In this document: positions 46,236-59,165 of the stretch, one piece after another
How positions within the stretch are numbered: position 1 is the stretch's first letter
Layout of the letters: the number at the start of each line of letters is the position of its first letter
NCBI GenBank assembly: GCA_033977485.1
Contig: CM066987.1
Location: 89,560,588 to 89,624,587 of the forward strand
From: Hydrangea macrophylla
Taxonomy: Eukaryota > Streptophyta > Magnoliopsida > Cornales > Hydrangeaceae
Length of the DNA: 64,000 nucleotides
Direction: 5' to 3'
Notes under the pieces: generated by a model
The model's database searches: none
Seen by the model: only the letters and a program-made list of their open reading frames with translations
What the model was told of the DNA's origin: nothing
Made by a program: the position numbers and the translations under genes

Positions 46236-47618
46236 TGTAGTCACCCCATTTTGACTTGCTAAAAAAAGAAATAACTGTCACAGAGGGGGCCCACTGGGCA
46301 CTTAAATCGAGGAAAAACAGAGCTGGAGTCCTAATTAGAATATTCAGAGGTCAAATCAAATATCAAATCGAGTTATCGTCAATTTGAATACCCACCAGCA
46401 TGGTCTCAAAAGCATGTCAGATCAGTTGTAGACACCCAATTTTTGCCCACCTACAAAGAGGTGGACAAATAATGTACATCGAGTCCGACGGGTGTGAACA
46501 GCTCATAAATACAAGGTCACTAGATTTTGAATCGTCAAAATCGAACCATGAACGAGGAAATAATCATTGTTTAAAGTTTGGACGAATTTGCTATTTTACT
46601 AGAGAGGGACCGGGATTACTTTTTTAGCTTTTCGGGTGTTGGAACAAGCATTTTTTATGACAGAACAGAAGTGCGTGTCATTAGCGAGGACTCGCTAAAA
46701 TTTCATCACAATTGAACACCGAATCTAAAAAAAGTACTTTATCAGGCGTGGGAACCAAATGGGAAAATTCCATTTCATCGCCAGAAAACTTCAGAAGGTT
46801 TAAAATTGATGTCAAAAATCCATATTTGTCAAGATGAAGAGCCTTCAGAAATTTCGTTGCCATCAAACGAAGAAAGTCGCAAAACTGCTATGAGTTCGAT
46901 CACAGGTACGTCAATTTATACTGATAAATCATTAGAAAGTCTTAGTCTTCGAGATCAAGTCAGCTGTGGTATTTTCGGTCTGGATTAAAACACCTTTTAC
47001 ATCGAGACGGAGAAATTCATAAAATGTTGTCTCAATCCGATACCAGATTCCGAAAAAGTACATTTTAATTAACGAATTTGTCAAGACAGGTGCTTAATAC
47101 GAGTCAGATGGCGTTTCAAGAATTCCATTTTTGTACCAAAATTTTGCATTTATCCACAGGACCGCGTAGGTCCAAGTTTTCGTCACACTGCCTTCTAGAA
47201 AATTCAAAAGCGCGGCGTTTGTACAGATATCTAGATATTTTCAGTGACTAAGTAATCTAGATTTGAGCCAATCGCGCCATAGGAGTCACTTTCTGATTGG
47301 AGGAAAATACTCTTCACATTAAATTAAAGGGATCCATGTAATTTCATCTCATTCCGACACCGGATTTTGGAAAGTGCATCTCGATTGGCGCGTTCTGCCA
47401 TAACTGGTGCCGAATGTGGGCCAAACAAACTTTAAAAAATCCGATTAAGACTTCAAAATTCTATGTTAGTCGAGAGAACCCAGCGGTCCAGTTTTCAACC
47501 GCGTAGCTTTTCGAAAAATCCCGGAGAACGCGGCGCACATAAACAATATCTAGATATTTTATTACATTATTACTATTATTATTATTTTTAATTAATTTTT
47601 TAAATCAAATTTTTTCCT

Positions 47619-47632
47619 ATAAATAGGAGGTC
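47619..47632 (+). promoter_or_regulatory. TATA box in the large LTR
   Basis: CCTATAAATAGGAGG, about 1385 bp into the LTR. The matching place in the 3' LTR (about 61989) reads CCTATAGATAGGAGG, a mutated TATA. Confidence 0.7.
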
Positions 47633-48180
47633 CCCTTCTTCCAAAAAATTTTACCAATTCACTCTCTCCCTTAGGCTTTGTTTGGGAATCCCTAACCTTT
47701 CTCGAATCCTAAGCCCTGTTTGGCTACATTGACCAAATAAAATCCAAACTCCATCATAAGCACCTCTAATGTCATACATACAGTATGCATACGTGTACTA
47801 TTCATATGTATAGTACTATTCACACATACGGGTACTATTCATACATACAATACTATTCATACATATGGGTACCATTCATACATATAGTATACGTACGGGT
47901 ATTATTCAAACATACGATTTACATCTTGACTATTCCGGCCCTTTCGGACCCAACCATGACGCCCATTTAAGTCGATTTTGTGTCGAAATATGACTTGGGC
48001 CTTCTCGAATTATTTTTGCAACGTTTCTCGGATTTCTTTCATTCTTTCTCAACAAACATTGACTGAACTTCAATAGTCGCCTCTGCACAGGTAACATCCT
48101 TAACCCATACTGTTAGTGGTTTGGGCTCCCTTTAAATCCACTGGTCGGATATTCCTTCTTTTTCTTTCTCTTTTTTTTTG

Positions 48181-48965
48181 CCAGTCAGAAGGAGGCCTTG
48201 AACTCCACCCGATCGGACTTTATATCCTGCGTCAGCCGGAAGGAGATCTAATGACCCACTCGGCTAAACTTTATAAAACTGCTATATCCTGCACCAGTCA
48301 GAAGGAGGCCTCGAACTCCACCCGATTGGACTTTATATCCTGCATCAGCCGGAAGGAGATCTAATGACCCACCCGGCTGAACTTTATCAAACTGCTAGAT
48401 CCTAAGCCAGTCAAAAGGAGGCCTTGAACTCCACCCTATTGGACTTTATATCCTGCGTCAGCCGGAAGGAGATCTAATGACCCACACTGCTGAACTTTAT
48501 CAAACTGCTATATCCTGCGCCAGTCGGAAGGAGGCCTTGAACTCCACCTGATTGGACTTTATATAATGCGTCAGCCGGAAGGAGATCTAATGACCCACTC
48601 GGCTGAACTTTATCAAACTGCTATATCCTGCACCAGTCGGAAGGAGGCCTCGAACTCCACCCGATTGGACTTTATATCCTGCATCAGCCGAAAGGAGATC
48701 TAATGACCCACCCGGCTGAACTTTATCAAACTGCTAGATCCTAAGCCAGTCGAAAGGAGGCCTCGAACTCCACCCTATTGGACTTTATATCCCGCGTCAG
48801 CCGGAAGGAGATCTAAGGACCCACCCGGTTGAACTTTATCAAACTGCTATATCCTGCGCCAGTCCGAAGGAGACCTTCAAACTTCACCGGATTGGACTTT
48901 ATATTCTGCTTTAGCCAGAAAGAGATCTAATGACCTACTGGACTACAATTTATCTCCTGTTATCG
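48181..48965. repeat. 113-bp tandem array, about 7 units (5' LTR)
   Basis: The phrase CCAGTC(A/G)(G/A)AAGGAGGCC recurs at 48181, 48294, 48407, 48520, 48633, 48746 and 48859, always 113 bp apart. Each unit is itself two related halves (CAGTCGGAAGGAGGCC and CAGCCGGAAGGAGATC). The bases before CCAG cycle GCA, AAG, GCG, so every third unit matches best, a 339-bp higher-order repeat. Confidence 0.95.
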
Positions 48966-49019
48966 ATATTTGTTGATGAAAATCAGAGGACACAAAAAAT
49001 TGATACTTCTCTCCATTCC

Positions 49020-49670
49020 CACTGGGCACCGATCCTTACTTCCGACACTTTTTCTCAAATCACAGGGCACCGACCCATACTTCCGGTAAAACCTTTTCAA
49101 AACTATTAGGCACAGACCCTTGCTTCCGGTACACTTCTTCAATCACTGGGCACTGACCCTTAGTTCTGGTACTTTCTCAAATCATTGGGCACCGACCTTT
49201 ACTTCCGGTACACTCTTTCATTACTTGGGCACCAACCCTTGCTTCCGGTACACTTCTTCAATCACTCGACACCGACCCTTACTTCCAGTACTTTCTCAAA
49301 TCATGGTCAAGAAACCGTACTTCCAGTAAAAATTTCACATCACCCTTTTTTACATCACTGGGCACCGACCCATACTTCTGGTACACTCTTTTACATCACT
49401 GGGCACCGACCCGTACTTCCAATAGAACTTTTCTAAAGCACTGGGCACCGACCCTTACTTCGGCACACTTTTATTACTTGGGCACCAACCCGTACTTTCG
49501 GTAGAACTTTTCTAAAGCACTGGGCACCGACCCTTACTTCCAGAACACTTTTTCATTACTTGGGCACCAACCCGTACTTCCGGTACCTTTTTAAAGCACT
49601 GGACACTGACCCATACTTCCGGTACATGTTTTCTGAATTCATTGGGCACCAACCCTTACTTCTGGCACAC
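49020..49670. repeat. GGGCACCGACCC short tandem array (5' LTR)
   Basis: Some 15 irregular units of about 40-47 bp with the core CACTGGGCACCGACCC followed by (T/A)TACTTCCGGTA. Open frames in it repeat GTDPYFRY-like words and are by-products of the repeat. Confidence 0.9.
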
Positions 49671-50565
49671 AAAACAAAAAGACAAAAAAATCATAAAAAC
49701 AAAAAATAAAAAAAAACCTCATCGCACGATCGATCTACTCTGACTTTTACTCAAAACACTTTCTCATAACTCACTACTTTCTCATGGTTAAAGTCTAGGA
49801 CTACACCGTACAGGATAAAGTTCCAAGCTACACCAACTTTATTCAAAACACTATTTTACACACTAACGGTCTAGATCGACCAAAACACTCATGCACATAT
49901 ACAGCACAGAACTACGTACGACCTGATTCTCGAGTCGAGATACATATGCAACCCTTAATCGGGTGCAGCCATAACTATTTTCTTTCAAACTATCTCGTGT
50001 CGAGATACGTACATAATTTTAAACTCTCTCGAGTCAAGATACGTATACATACTTTCAAACTATTTTGCGTCGACATACGTATACATAACTATTCTCTTTC
50101 AAAACTATCTCATGTCAAGATACGTATATCGGCGACTGCGTGTTACGGATGCTTGAGTTCAATTTCTTGTATATATTCTACTACTTCTTACTTATGCCCC
50201 ACTACTATGAAAACTACTAAAATTGGCAACCGTGTGTTACTGATGCTCGAGGGTGCCTAACACCTTCCCTCGACATAATCGAGTCCCCGAACCCACTTCA
50301 AGAACTCTGGTTTCACATGACTATTCGAGTTACACTTTAAAAGGGCCTTACTTTTTAAAAACATTTTTCAAAAGTCAAAGATGATTGTTTCGATTGTCTT
50401 TGCAGGGGGTCCAAACTCCCGAAACATGTTAGGTGGCGACTCTGAACTTTTATATGGCCCTACTCCCACTTTTTGTACTTTCACCCATTTTCACACACGC
50501 CTATCAACGTAATGGTTGCGACCCTTGAGGGGACCGCCCCCAACTTTTGGGGCAGGCGTAACATC

Positions 50566-50583
50566 TGGCGACTCTGCTGGGGA
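50566..50583 (+). promoter_or_regulatory. Primer-binding site of the large element
   Basis: TGGCGACTCTGCTGGGGA starts two bases after the LTR end. This sequence type is usual for plant Ty3/gypsy elements of the Ogre/Retand sort. It fixes the 5' LTR boundary at 50563. Confidence 0.85.
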
Positions 50584-51049
50584 ATACTAGAATGAGGACT
50601 CAGGCCGTCACTTTGGTGGTTTTAATAGTCTAAAGGGGTATTTCTTTTACTAACTACTCTATACTTCTATAATTCTTTTTTAGGTTATAAACTTGTTTGC
50701 ATAGGTACCTGTGACTCAAAAGAAACTGCAAGGTCAATGCCATACTGAAACTGCAAGGCCAATGCCGTACTTTACCGCTATACACACTACACACTTACAT
50801 CAAGCATGACATAACCCAGTTCTGAAATTAAAACCCTTTAAGATTAGATAGGAGGATCAGTAAGTGGCATGGCCGTTGCGGTAGTACCATCGGTATCAGT
50901 ACCGAAAGTTCCTCTACTTGAGCCACCAACCTGAGAAGGTGCTACAGCACCGGAGGTTTGAAGGTTTGGGAACCGGACCTAAATAAGTCTACATTAGACG
51001 TCAACCTCTCCACATAGTCACATTCTACACGTGTGCATTCAAAACACGA

Positions 51050-51790
51050 AAAGACGCCGACATGCTGTCCGATTATTTTCTATCATCCCCTTATATAAAC
51101 CAAGGGTTAAAAAACTTTTCAAAATAAACATAATACGGAGCCGATAGGCTGCCCAATTCTTTTCTATCCTCCCCTTATATAAACTTGGGATGGAAAAACT
51201 TTTCAAAAACAATAAACGGAGCCGACGAGCTACCGGATCCTTCTCTGTCTTTCCCCTGCACTTTTTTATAAACCAGGGGGGCGGAAAAACTTTTTTAAAT
51301 CAAATAACGGCGCCGAAAGGCTGCTGATTCTTACTTTTCCTTTCCTTACATTTTAACAAGGATGGATACACTTTTTCAAAACTTCATAACGATGCTGAAA
51401 GGCTGGCGCCGAAAGGCTGCCCATTCTTACTTATCCTTTCCTTACATTTTAACAAAGATGGATACACTTTTTCAAAACTTCATAACGGCGTCGAAAGGCT
51501 GCCCATTCTTACTTATCTTTTCCTTACATTTTAAAGGATTGATATGACTTTCTCAAAATCAATAAACAGCGCCTAAGGCTGCCTAATTCTTCTCCATCTT
51601 CCCCCTTGCACCTGTATATAGACTAGGGGTGGATAAACTTTTAAAATCTCATAAACGGCGCCGAAAGGCTACTAGATTTTTTCCAAACTCGTTCTCACCT
51701 TTCAAAGCAAAAATAAAACTCCCTAAGGATAAATCCTCTTTTCAAAGACATTTGGTGACGCCGAAAGGCTATCCAGATTCATCTCATACC
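51050..51790. repeat. GCCGAAAGGCTG tandem array in the element leader
   Basis: About nine diverged units of roughly 80-100 bp. Each has GGCGCCGAAAGGCTGCC, then a pyrimidine-rich TTCTTACTTATCCTTTCC phrase, then GATGGATACACTTTTTCAAA. It lies about 500 bp after the primer site in the presumed untranslated leader. The word GCCGAAAGGC can form a short hairpin. Confidence 0.85.
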
Positions 51791-51907
51791 TTGGGAACAC
51801 ACATCATACTGGGGCAGTACTCTCCCATCTCTAACGAGTCACTGGGAGAAGAATCCCCATTTCTTTTCTTTAAAGCGACTTACTGACTTTATGTCTACCT
51901 CTACTTC

Positions 51908-53748
51908 TGTAGCACCCATAAATTTCCCGCAGAAATTCCACGTAGGAATTTAGAAATGATGACATCACCTGGAGGACGGTTACAGAAGGTCCATTAGGAT
52001 GACCATAATTAGGAGTCCGTATTAGGATCCTTAGTAATCGTCTTGACGACGACTACATTGATTCGAATCTAGTGCCTATTAGAATAGAAGTAACCCCGAT
52101 GCGCATAGTTACTAAGTTAGAAACTGTAGACGTACTAGAACTTAGGCTTGCTCACAGCCCCGTTAATAGCTACATCTATACCTGTCTTCATTTTCACTAC
52201 TGTATACACAAACTGAGACACTGGCACTTGCCTTAAGTACACAACCCGAGAATTGGACCCACGCCATTCCTTGATGGTCATGTGGACCCCACTTGTGTTT
52301 ACCCTTAAAAACACACAAACACACATACATAGGTATACATTGGTGCACCCATTGCACACAACAAAATCTCCCTCACCCCTCCCTTTATATAAGGAACACA
52401 CTCCCCTCATTTAAACCCTGATATTCAATAACTCACACCTCTCTAAGCTGTCCAAATGGACTGCTACATAGAGAGAGAACCGAGAGAGAGCTAGGGAGAG
52501 GACACCACACACATACTTACATTGTGAATACACACAACACCCTTATCTCTGCATTTTTCCCTCTCTGTCCACTCCCTCTAACACACACACACCCGCATGC
52601 ACTGAAAGAAGAAGCAGCACGCAGAGGAGAGAGAGAGAGAAGAAGAAGAAGATCGGAGAAGAGAAGAAGAAGATTGTGACACCTAGAGGTAAAACCTAAC
52701 CTCCATTTTCATCCTGGACCCTTGCATGTTATCTAGGAACCTTTAGATGCACTTGCATGTCACCTAGAGAGCCTAGGACCTGCATGCATGTAGCCAAACA
52801 GAGCCTTAAGCTCTGGTTCTTGCTCCGGCCTCCATTAAAGCTCAAAGCTTGAGCTTGATTTTCCCAATATTAACCAAAGCCCCTAAAATTTACACTAATC
52901 TGACCCTAATGATCCTAGATAGGCCCCCTAATAGCAGTTTTTGATTTAGGCAACGTTTGGCCGGCCATGCAGGCCATTATTCCCTTTAATGGCCGAAAGA
53001 ATAATCCATTCGTAGGAGGTCAAAACGAATGAAACCCGTGATCAGCTCCTAGTATGTGACAGAGGACCCCGTTCCGGTCACAATGCTGTTGGTTTCATGG
53101 ATTTTCATTGAGAGACGAGAGAGATACGAAGGCTTGAAGATTTTTCGGCGAGCCGCGACTTTCCGGCGACGCTAACTCGCCGGAGAAGATGAAGAAACCC
53201 GTCTAGGTTTCGGGTCATAAGACTCGCGCCCGGGTCGGGTCTGGGTTGGGTTAGAGTGTGTGTGTAAAAGGGTCAGGGTATAGGTTTGGGCCGGGTTAAA
53301 ATAACCCATGGGTCTTTTTAAGTTAGACGACGTCGTTTGACGTCTCGGGTTTAGTCCGGGTCGGGTTTGGATCAGGGTGGGTTGACGTGTGAGTGTAATT
53401 GGGTTTCGGGTTGGGTTTTATAAAACCCGTGGGTAGGTTTAAGTAGCACGACGTCGTTTTGACGTCGGGCTGGGTCTAGGTCGGGTTCGGGTAGTTGGGG
53501 CGGGCTGGTGTGTGTCTGTAGTCGGGTTAGGTTCGAGTTCGGGTCTGGTGAGGGTTTGGGTAAATGGGTAGGTTTAGATTGTGCGTGTATCTGGGTTTCG
53601 GTTCCGGGTTAGGTTCAACCCGAATGGGTTCTCGGGTTGGGTTTGCGTGAGTGTGTATCTGGGTTCAACCCCTTGAGAGTGTATCCGGGTAACCTGTTTA
53701 CCCATGGGTCGGTTCGGGTTGACCTGTCGGGTCTAATAATAATAACAA

Positions 53749-53789
<41 letters not shown>

Positions 53790-56243
53790 GTTTTAATTAG
53801 TTTAAAAATGATTTAAATTATTTTAATAATTATATATGGTTTATAATTAATACCATTAATGTTTGGTATTATATAATATTATTTTAATATTATATATATA
53901 TATCATTATTATATTATATATATTATTTATATGGCTAATATAAATAATAAAATATCAGTTTTAAATAGTTAATAAATACCTATATGTATTTATAAATTCT
54001 AGAAAATTTGGGTAATGACCCTGGAACTATTTTATTATATAATGTATGTTATAAAGCTATAATATTATAGTCTAGTATTTTTAATAATTAATAAGGAGCT
54101 ATTTTATGAGTATATTAATTATTAAAAATACCAAACGAGCTCCGAAAATTATGAGATAAATACTGGTAGTGTATTTTAATACCTAGTATTTAATAAAAAT
54201 ATTTCTAAGTACTGATTTCTATTTATAATCATAATTATGTATTTAAATCCCGTTTCGGGTATTTTCTAGTATGTATTATCTTTAAAAAAATTCATAATAA
54301 ATAATCTAGAACTCCGAAAATTACGCGGTCAGGTCCTAGAGTCTTAGAATAATGTCTAGAACGTTCTCTTAAAGTTTGGTGACTTTTCGACTCGGTCGAA
54401 AATACGGCCTGTCGTTTAGGGCCCGCATTAGTATAGTAAGCCCTACATATTGCCTCGTAAAACGCGACGGACTCCGATTTGAGTCTAGTCAATGGCGTTG
54501 GACTTAGAATAACACGTAGATCACTACCTTGAGATTTATAACCTCATTTGGTAAAATTACCATTTTTCCCCTGGAGTTGCACTCACTCTTTATTATTGTT
54601 TATTCCGTTTATTGTTGTAGAACTTGACGGTTATCAGCGTTCCGAGGATCGGTGACTCGAGGTGAGTTTCCTAACCTCACTCTAATCCTAATAATATAAG
54701 ATGTTTAAAAGCTACCTGTATGATATTTTGTATAAGTGATATGTTGATTTATGATGTCAGGTGTATTTCCAATAATTGTAAGATTATGCAAAGTATGTTA
54801 TGGTAGTGCTATCGCATACGTGAGCATGTCAAGGGTTTTATCTATATGTTTATCGGTATCAAATCCATGTCATATGATCCATGCTCTATGTGTTACGTTT
54901 CTGCTGCAAATTGTTAAATGCACATTTTACGATGTTGTTGGCTGGAATAAAAACGCATGCTATGATAATAATAAAGAGAATGAAAGTGGTTTTGTATATG
55001 GTTATCGGTAGTGGACTCACTTGCATTACATGACATGTGTTAGCATGCATTATCTGAAAAAGAGAGGTGTTTTGATGAGAATATGAATGAGATGAGATAC
55101 GTGAATGTAAAAGAGATGTGATTCTTGATCCGATGGATCAACGGCTGACGAGCCGGGTGGACATGAACGGTTAGGGTTCCTAGCGCGCCTCTCACCATTG
55201 AAGACGTCCGGTGATGCGCATACGTGGTTGAAGACGTCCCATGTATCGTTGAAGACGTCCGGCTAGTGCTCTAATATACTTCTCGGCCGTGTAGACGACC
55301 GGTGAGAGTATACACATGGTTAAAGACGTCCCATATGCCAGTTTCATTGTTTACAGATAGTGTGCTCCGTGAAGACGTCCGGTGGCCTATCAAGGGATGA
55401 GTAGGAATTGGCTGTGATAGCATGTTGTCATCCTTGATATACCGTGTGTTGTCAAGTGGATGAAAAAGAGAAAGTGAATGATGAGATTGAATTGATGAAT
55501 AAAAGGGGTTTGGTTCAAATGATTTGGTTTGGAAAGTTTTGATTTTAAAATGAAATGGTTTTGAAAAGTATCTGTTTTAAAAAGCAAGAGTCTTTGAAAG
55601 GAGTTGGGAGTAAGTCACATTGGTCATGAATTTGCACGCACGAGGTTATAATAAGGAGAATGTATTCTATGATGTTATGTTTATCTGTTTACCTATCTTG
55701 TTGAGACCTCTGTTATGCCCGTGGTGAGAATGCGTCTTTTGATAAGAGATTAACCATACCCTAAAGTACTAAACTATGACGTGAGTTGAGAGATGTTTTG
55801 TATTTATTGATTATGGTGCGGTTAAGACTCTCACTCAGCCTTGTTCCAAGGCTGACGACATGTTATGCCCTGGGCATTCGTATGCCCAGAGTGTTGCAGG
55901 TTTGGAGAATAGATAGAAGAGTTCAGGATGCAGTACCGTGGAGCCAAGGAGAATAAAGCCTTGCCCAAGACCTGATAGACAGTTTCTCAAGTTTTAAGAT
56001 TATGTAAATTATTTAGTATGGCCTCTTGTATTAAGATTGAAGTTATTGTAACCCTTGTTTAATTTCCGCTGCTGTATTTATACTCTGATAAGTTTAGATC
56101 ATGCTTATGCTCTAGCATTTTCCTTATGATTGTATGGTGCGGAGTTAGAAGGACAGGACGGTTAACAAACTAGTCACATGTCTACGGACCCATAAAGGAG
56201 AATTTTTATTTTCCCTATTTTTGGCTTACTCCGGGGCGTGACA
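51908..56243 (+). repeat. Nested 4.3-kb solo LTR with perfect TSD
   Basis: 4336 bp, from TGTAGCACCC to GGGGCGTGACA, flanked by identical ACTTC (51903-51907 and 56244-56248). TATA (CTTTATATAAGG) at about 52383 is followed by CT/GA-rich leader-like sequence, a G-rich part with quadruplex motifs (53230-53710), an AT-rich part (53740-54300) and repeats of GAAGACGTCC (55190-55390). No coding domain and no second LTR. The start and internal plan resemble the Tekay-like LTR at 44134. Confidence 0.88.
53230..53710 (+). repeat. GGGT-rich segment with quadruplex motifs
   Basis: Dense GGGT(C/T)GGGT-type repeats, for example GGGTCGGGTCTGGGTTGGG at about 53232. Two GACGACGTCGTTT-type palindromic phrases occur (about 53328 and 53449). 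It lies in the presumed transcribed part of the solo LTR. Confidence 0.8.
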
Positions 56244-56248
56244 ACTTC

Positions 56249-57129
56249 TTCTGACCTCCACTGTAGGTACATTTTTGACAGAGGTCAACTTGGGAAGCTT
56301 CTACATGCCCAGCCTACTCCTGGCATCACTGACTTCTCTACGAATAGAGATAGTCCAAATGGACAACCACTCCAAATAGCTTTGAGTTTCGAATCCAACC
56401 TCCAAATTCAAACATTTAGCCTGAGCAGGGCAGATGACAAAATTTAAGGAGATTAAATCCGAGCAGTACTAGTACATTCACGATTGTTCGAACCCTCAAG
56501 TTGCTAAACCAATAGGCCTACTTCTACCCATATACATCCACAAGCTCTGGCCATGCCCAAAACGATTCTCGTGAAGGACCAACGCTCAGCCCACTGTCTT
56601 AAAACATTTATTTCTCATCATATGCCACACATGGGCAATTTTTCCATACTATTGAATTTATGCTTTGTCTACTTTGCATAAAGTACATACTTTTAAATGA
56701 AAAAAAATAATTCTTTGCATCATTCAATAACTGCCATCTTGCTCTCGTTCTTTAAATCTCATGGTTTATTGGATATTACTGTCTCGTTACTTGTTGAGTA
56801 CGACTTAGACATCGTACTAGACTTTCAAAATATAGCAAGTTATGTTCGAGTTTACTTGAAAGTGCGACCAATGCAAAATCATGCCGAGAACAAACTCAGA
56901 TCCACAAATCAACCATTTCATCCTATGACGATACTCACATCTTAACAAGAATCAAATGACAAAAGCATACTCAATGCATACTTCTCTACGATTGCTTGAT
57001 GTCATCTGAGTACATAAGAATAAAGCAGGCAGTCGATGAGCATTCAGGGACAAGAACACCTCGGTCCATTCTCAAGATCATGACATACATCGAATGGGGC
57101 AGCCTTTGCCCCCCACGACTCAGCAAAGA
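56249..57129. other. Large-element interior, non-coding
   Basis: Low-similarity sequence without gag or pol domains. Near the end the phrase ATGGGGCAGCCTTTGCCCCC recalls ATGGGGCAATTCTCCCCAG at about 57630, on the far side of the inserted LTR fragment. Confidence 0.5.
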
Positions 57130-57613
57130 GGTCCATTCTCAAGAAGTTCTGAGAACCTCTGGGAAATCCCAAGAGCTGACGTTTTCGTCCGATTTGCTTT
57201 TAAAACTCGTTTTAGTACTTTTCACATGATCTAGAATGATCTCAAAACTTTTCGAAAAATTTTGACGATTTTGGTCAAACCCTGGTCAAACTTGGGTCAA
57301 ACCGGTCAACGGGTACTTTTCGGGAACTTCCGAGACTTCTGGGGGTCTCTGGGAGCTAACAATTTCATCTGATTTTGCTTCAAAACTCATTTTTAGTACT
57401 TTTTTTTATGATGTAGCATGTTTCCAGAACTTTTGGTCAAAATCTGGGAGTGTTCGGGCTTTTAGGGGCATTTTGGTCATTTGTACCACTTTCTGAGCAT
57501 TTTGAGAGATAGAACTAACTTCCAGGAGTCCTTTTTGAGTCTTTTTTGATCATTGTGAACCACCAAGCTATGGGTCTCCTAAATCTGATAGCCGACAAAA
57601 TGGGGTGTCTACA
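57130..57613 (-). repeat. Reverse fragment of the solo-LTR family at 36656
   Basis: On the minus strand it begins at 57613 with TGTAGACACCCC and follows the first 480 or so bases of the LTR at 36656-37130, including the repeated GGTTTGACC words, before similarity stops at about 57130. Truncated, no 3' end. Confidence 0.85.
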
Positions 57614-58470
57614 GATACATACTTCAAAATGGGGCAATTCTCCCCAGAACATACTTTAATTAGCAATAACGTACCCCACACTAGATTTGGATGAATACAA
57701 AAAAAAAAACAACAAAAAAAAAAGAGCAAAATCAAAAGAAGGAAAGATGCAGGGCAGAGGGGATCTCAGAAATCTCAACCGACTTTTCAAACTATACTTT
57801 GAGCCTTCATGCGATCCTTTCATTTCTCAACCCATGACCCTAGCCTACGTTACAACCCAGTAAAGTCCACTTTGATTGACACATACCTTGCATCATTCCA
57901 AATGACGGGCGTGCCATATACTTTCAAAATCACAAGATACACTGAAGTACAACAATCACATAACCGGATTCGGTGAAAACTCGCGAGGGCGCCGAAGGTA
58001 AAAATGGTTTCAGAGAGAAGGAGAGCTCGAGAGAAATCAAATACTGGAAAAACTAGATCCTTCTGAAGGACGATCACTGGGGCACTGAGCCTATACAGTC
58101 AAAAACTTTATCTTCTAGTACTCAACAGGCGACAAGACGGTCAATATCCACTAACTCATGAGCATTCTTTCACAAATGACAGATTCATGCGTCATACTCT
58201 TGTAAATACGTATACTTAGCATGACATGGCTTTCAAAATCCATTCATATCTTTCAACATAGCAGACAGTGCATACTTTCTATAGCAGGGATAATTGGTTC
58301 CGACACTACTCTCGAATGACCCAAAAAGCTTGCCACTAAACGAGCCACGATATCAACCTTTGCTCTGACTCGCCAACTTCACACTGATCCATCTGCTCAG
58401 ATCCACATATCAAATCAGTCTTCTCCTAGGTAGATTGTCAAGAAATCTATCCCTCGCTCAGGGCTAACCA
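57614..58470. other. Large-element interior, non-coding
   Basis: Starts with repeats of ATGGGGCAATTC type and an A-rich run near 57700. No protein domain on either strand. Confidence 0.45.
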
Positions 58471-59165
58471 TTCATGCTTAAATCAGGATTAGGTATGAGA
58501 CCCCCAGTGGCGTCCTGTTTACTACCCATTCCCAAAATCAGGTATAAGATCCTCAAGTGGCATCATGTTCACTCGTCATCAGAATCCATCATCAGAATCG
58601 GGAGTAAGTCCTTCAAATGGCATCCTATTCCATCACAAGCGTCAGTTATAAGGCCCCAAGCGGCAGTCTGTACACTGTTTACTTCCAGAATCAGGTGTGA
58701 GACCCCCCAGCGACAACTTGTTCATGTTCATATCCATCTCAAGTATCTGGTATAAGACCCCCAGTGGCGTCCAATCTACTATTCACTTCCAGCATCAGGT
58801 ATAAGACCCTCCAGCGGCAGCCTGTTCACTACCAGGAATGAGTCCGTCAAGAGGCATCTCGTTCACAATTTCAATGAGTCCATCAAGAGGCTTCCCATTC
58901 ATAATCTGACTACCTAGAATGAGTCCGTCAGGAGGCCTCCCAATCACATCTTCAAGCTCAAGAAAGTGAGTCCGTCAAGTGGCATCCTATTCATATTATC
59001 TATCATGAGGAATCAGGAGCGAGTCCATCAAGAGATGTCCTATTCACATTATCTATCATCAGAATCAAAAGAGTGAGTCCGTCAAGTGGCATCCTGTTCA
59101 TATCACCTTTCATCAGGTATATGTCCCTCAAACGGCATCCAATTTATATCAGTATCAAGAATCGG
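58471..59165. repeat. Tandem arrays AGACCCCCAGTGGC and GAGTCCGTCAAG
   Basis: The first array (to about 58830) repeats CAGGTATAAGACCCCCAGTG with CATCC/GTCC-TGTTCAC spacers of about 60-75 bp. The second (58830-59110) repeats GAGTCCGTCAAGAGGCATCC with intervals near 60 bp. Both are part of the element interior. Confidence 0.8.

Larger units (their letters stand above)
46236..50563 (+). repeat. 5' LTR (4328 bp) of the large element
   Basis: It starts TGTAGTCACCCC and ends GGCAGGCGTAACA. The homology to 60621-64000 runs without a break from the first base. Landmarks are a second LTR-like start TGTAGACACCC at 46427, a TATA box near 47620, a 113-bp array (48181-48965), a GGGCACCGACCC array (49020-49670), and GGTGGCGACTCTG at 50432. 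No gene. Confidence 0.9.

Noticed and set aside
47765..47910. CATACATAC/TACTATTCATAC repeats as an origin or telomere-like array
   Set aside because: Short imperfect words in the LTR, present in both LTR copies, without any further sign of such function.
48181..48965. CRISPR-like direct repeats
   Set aside because: Contiguous 113-bp tandem units without unique spacers, in plant LTR DNA.
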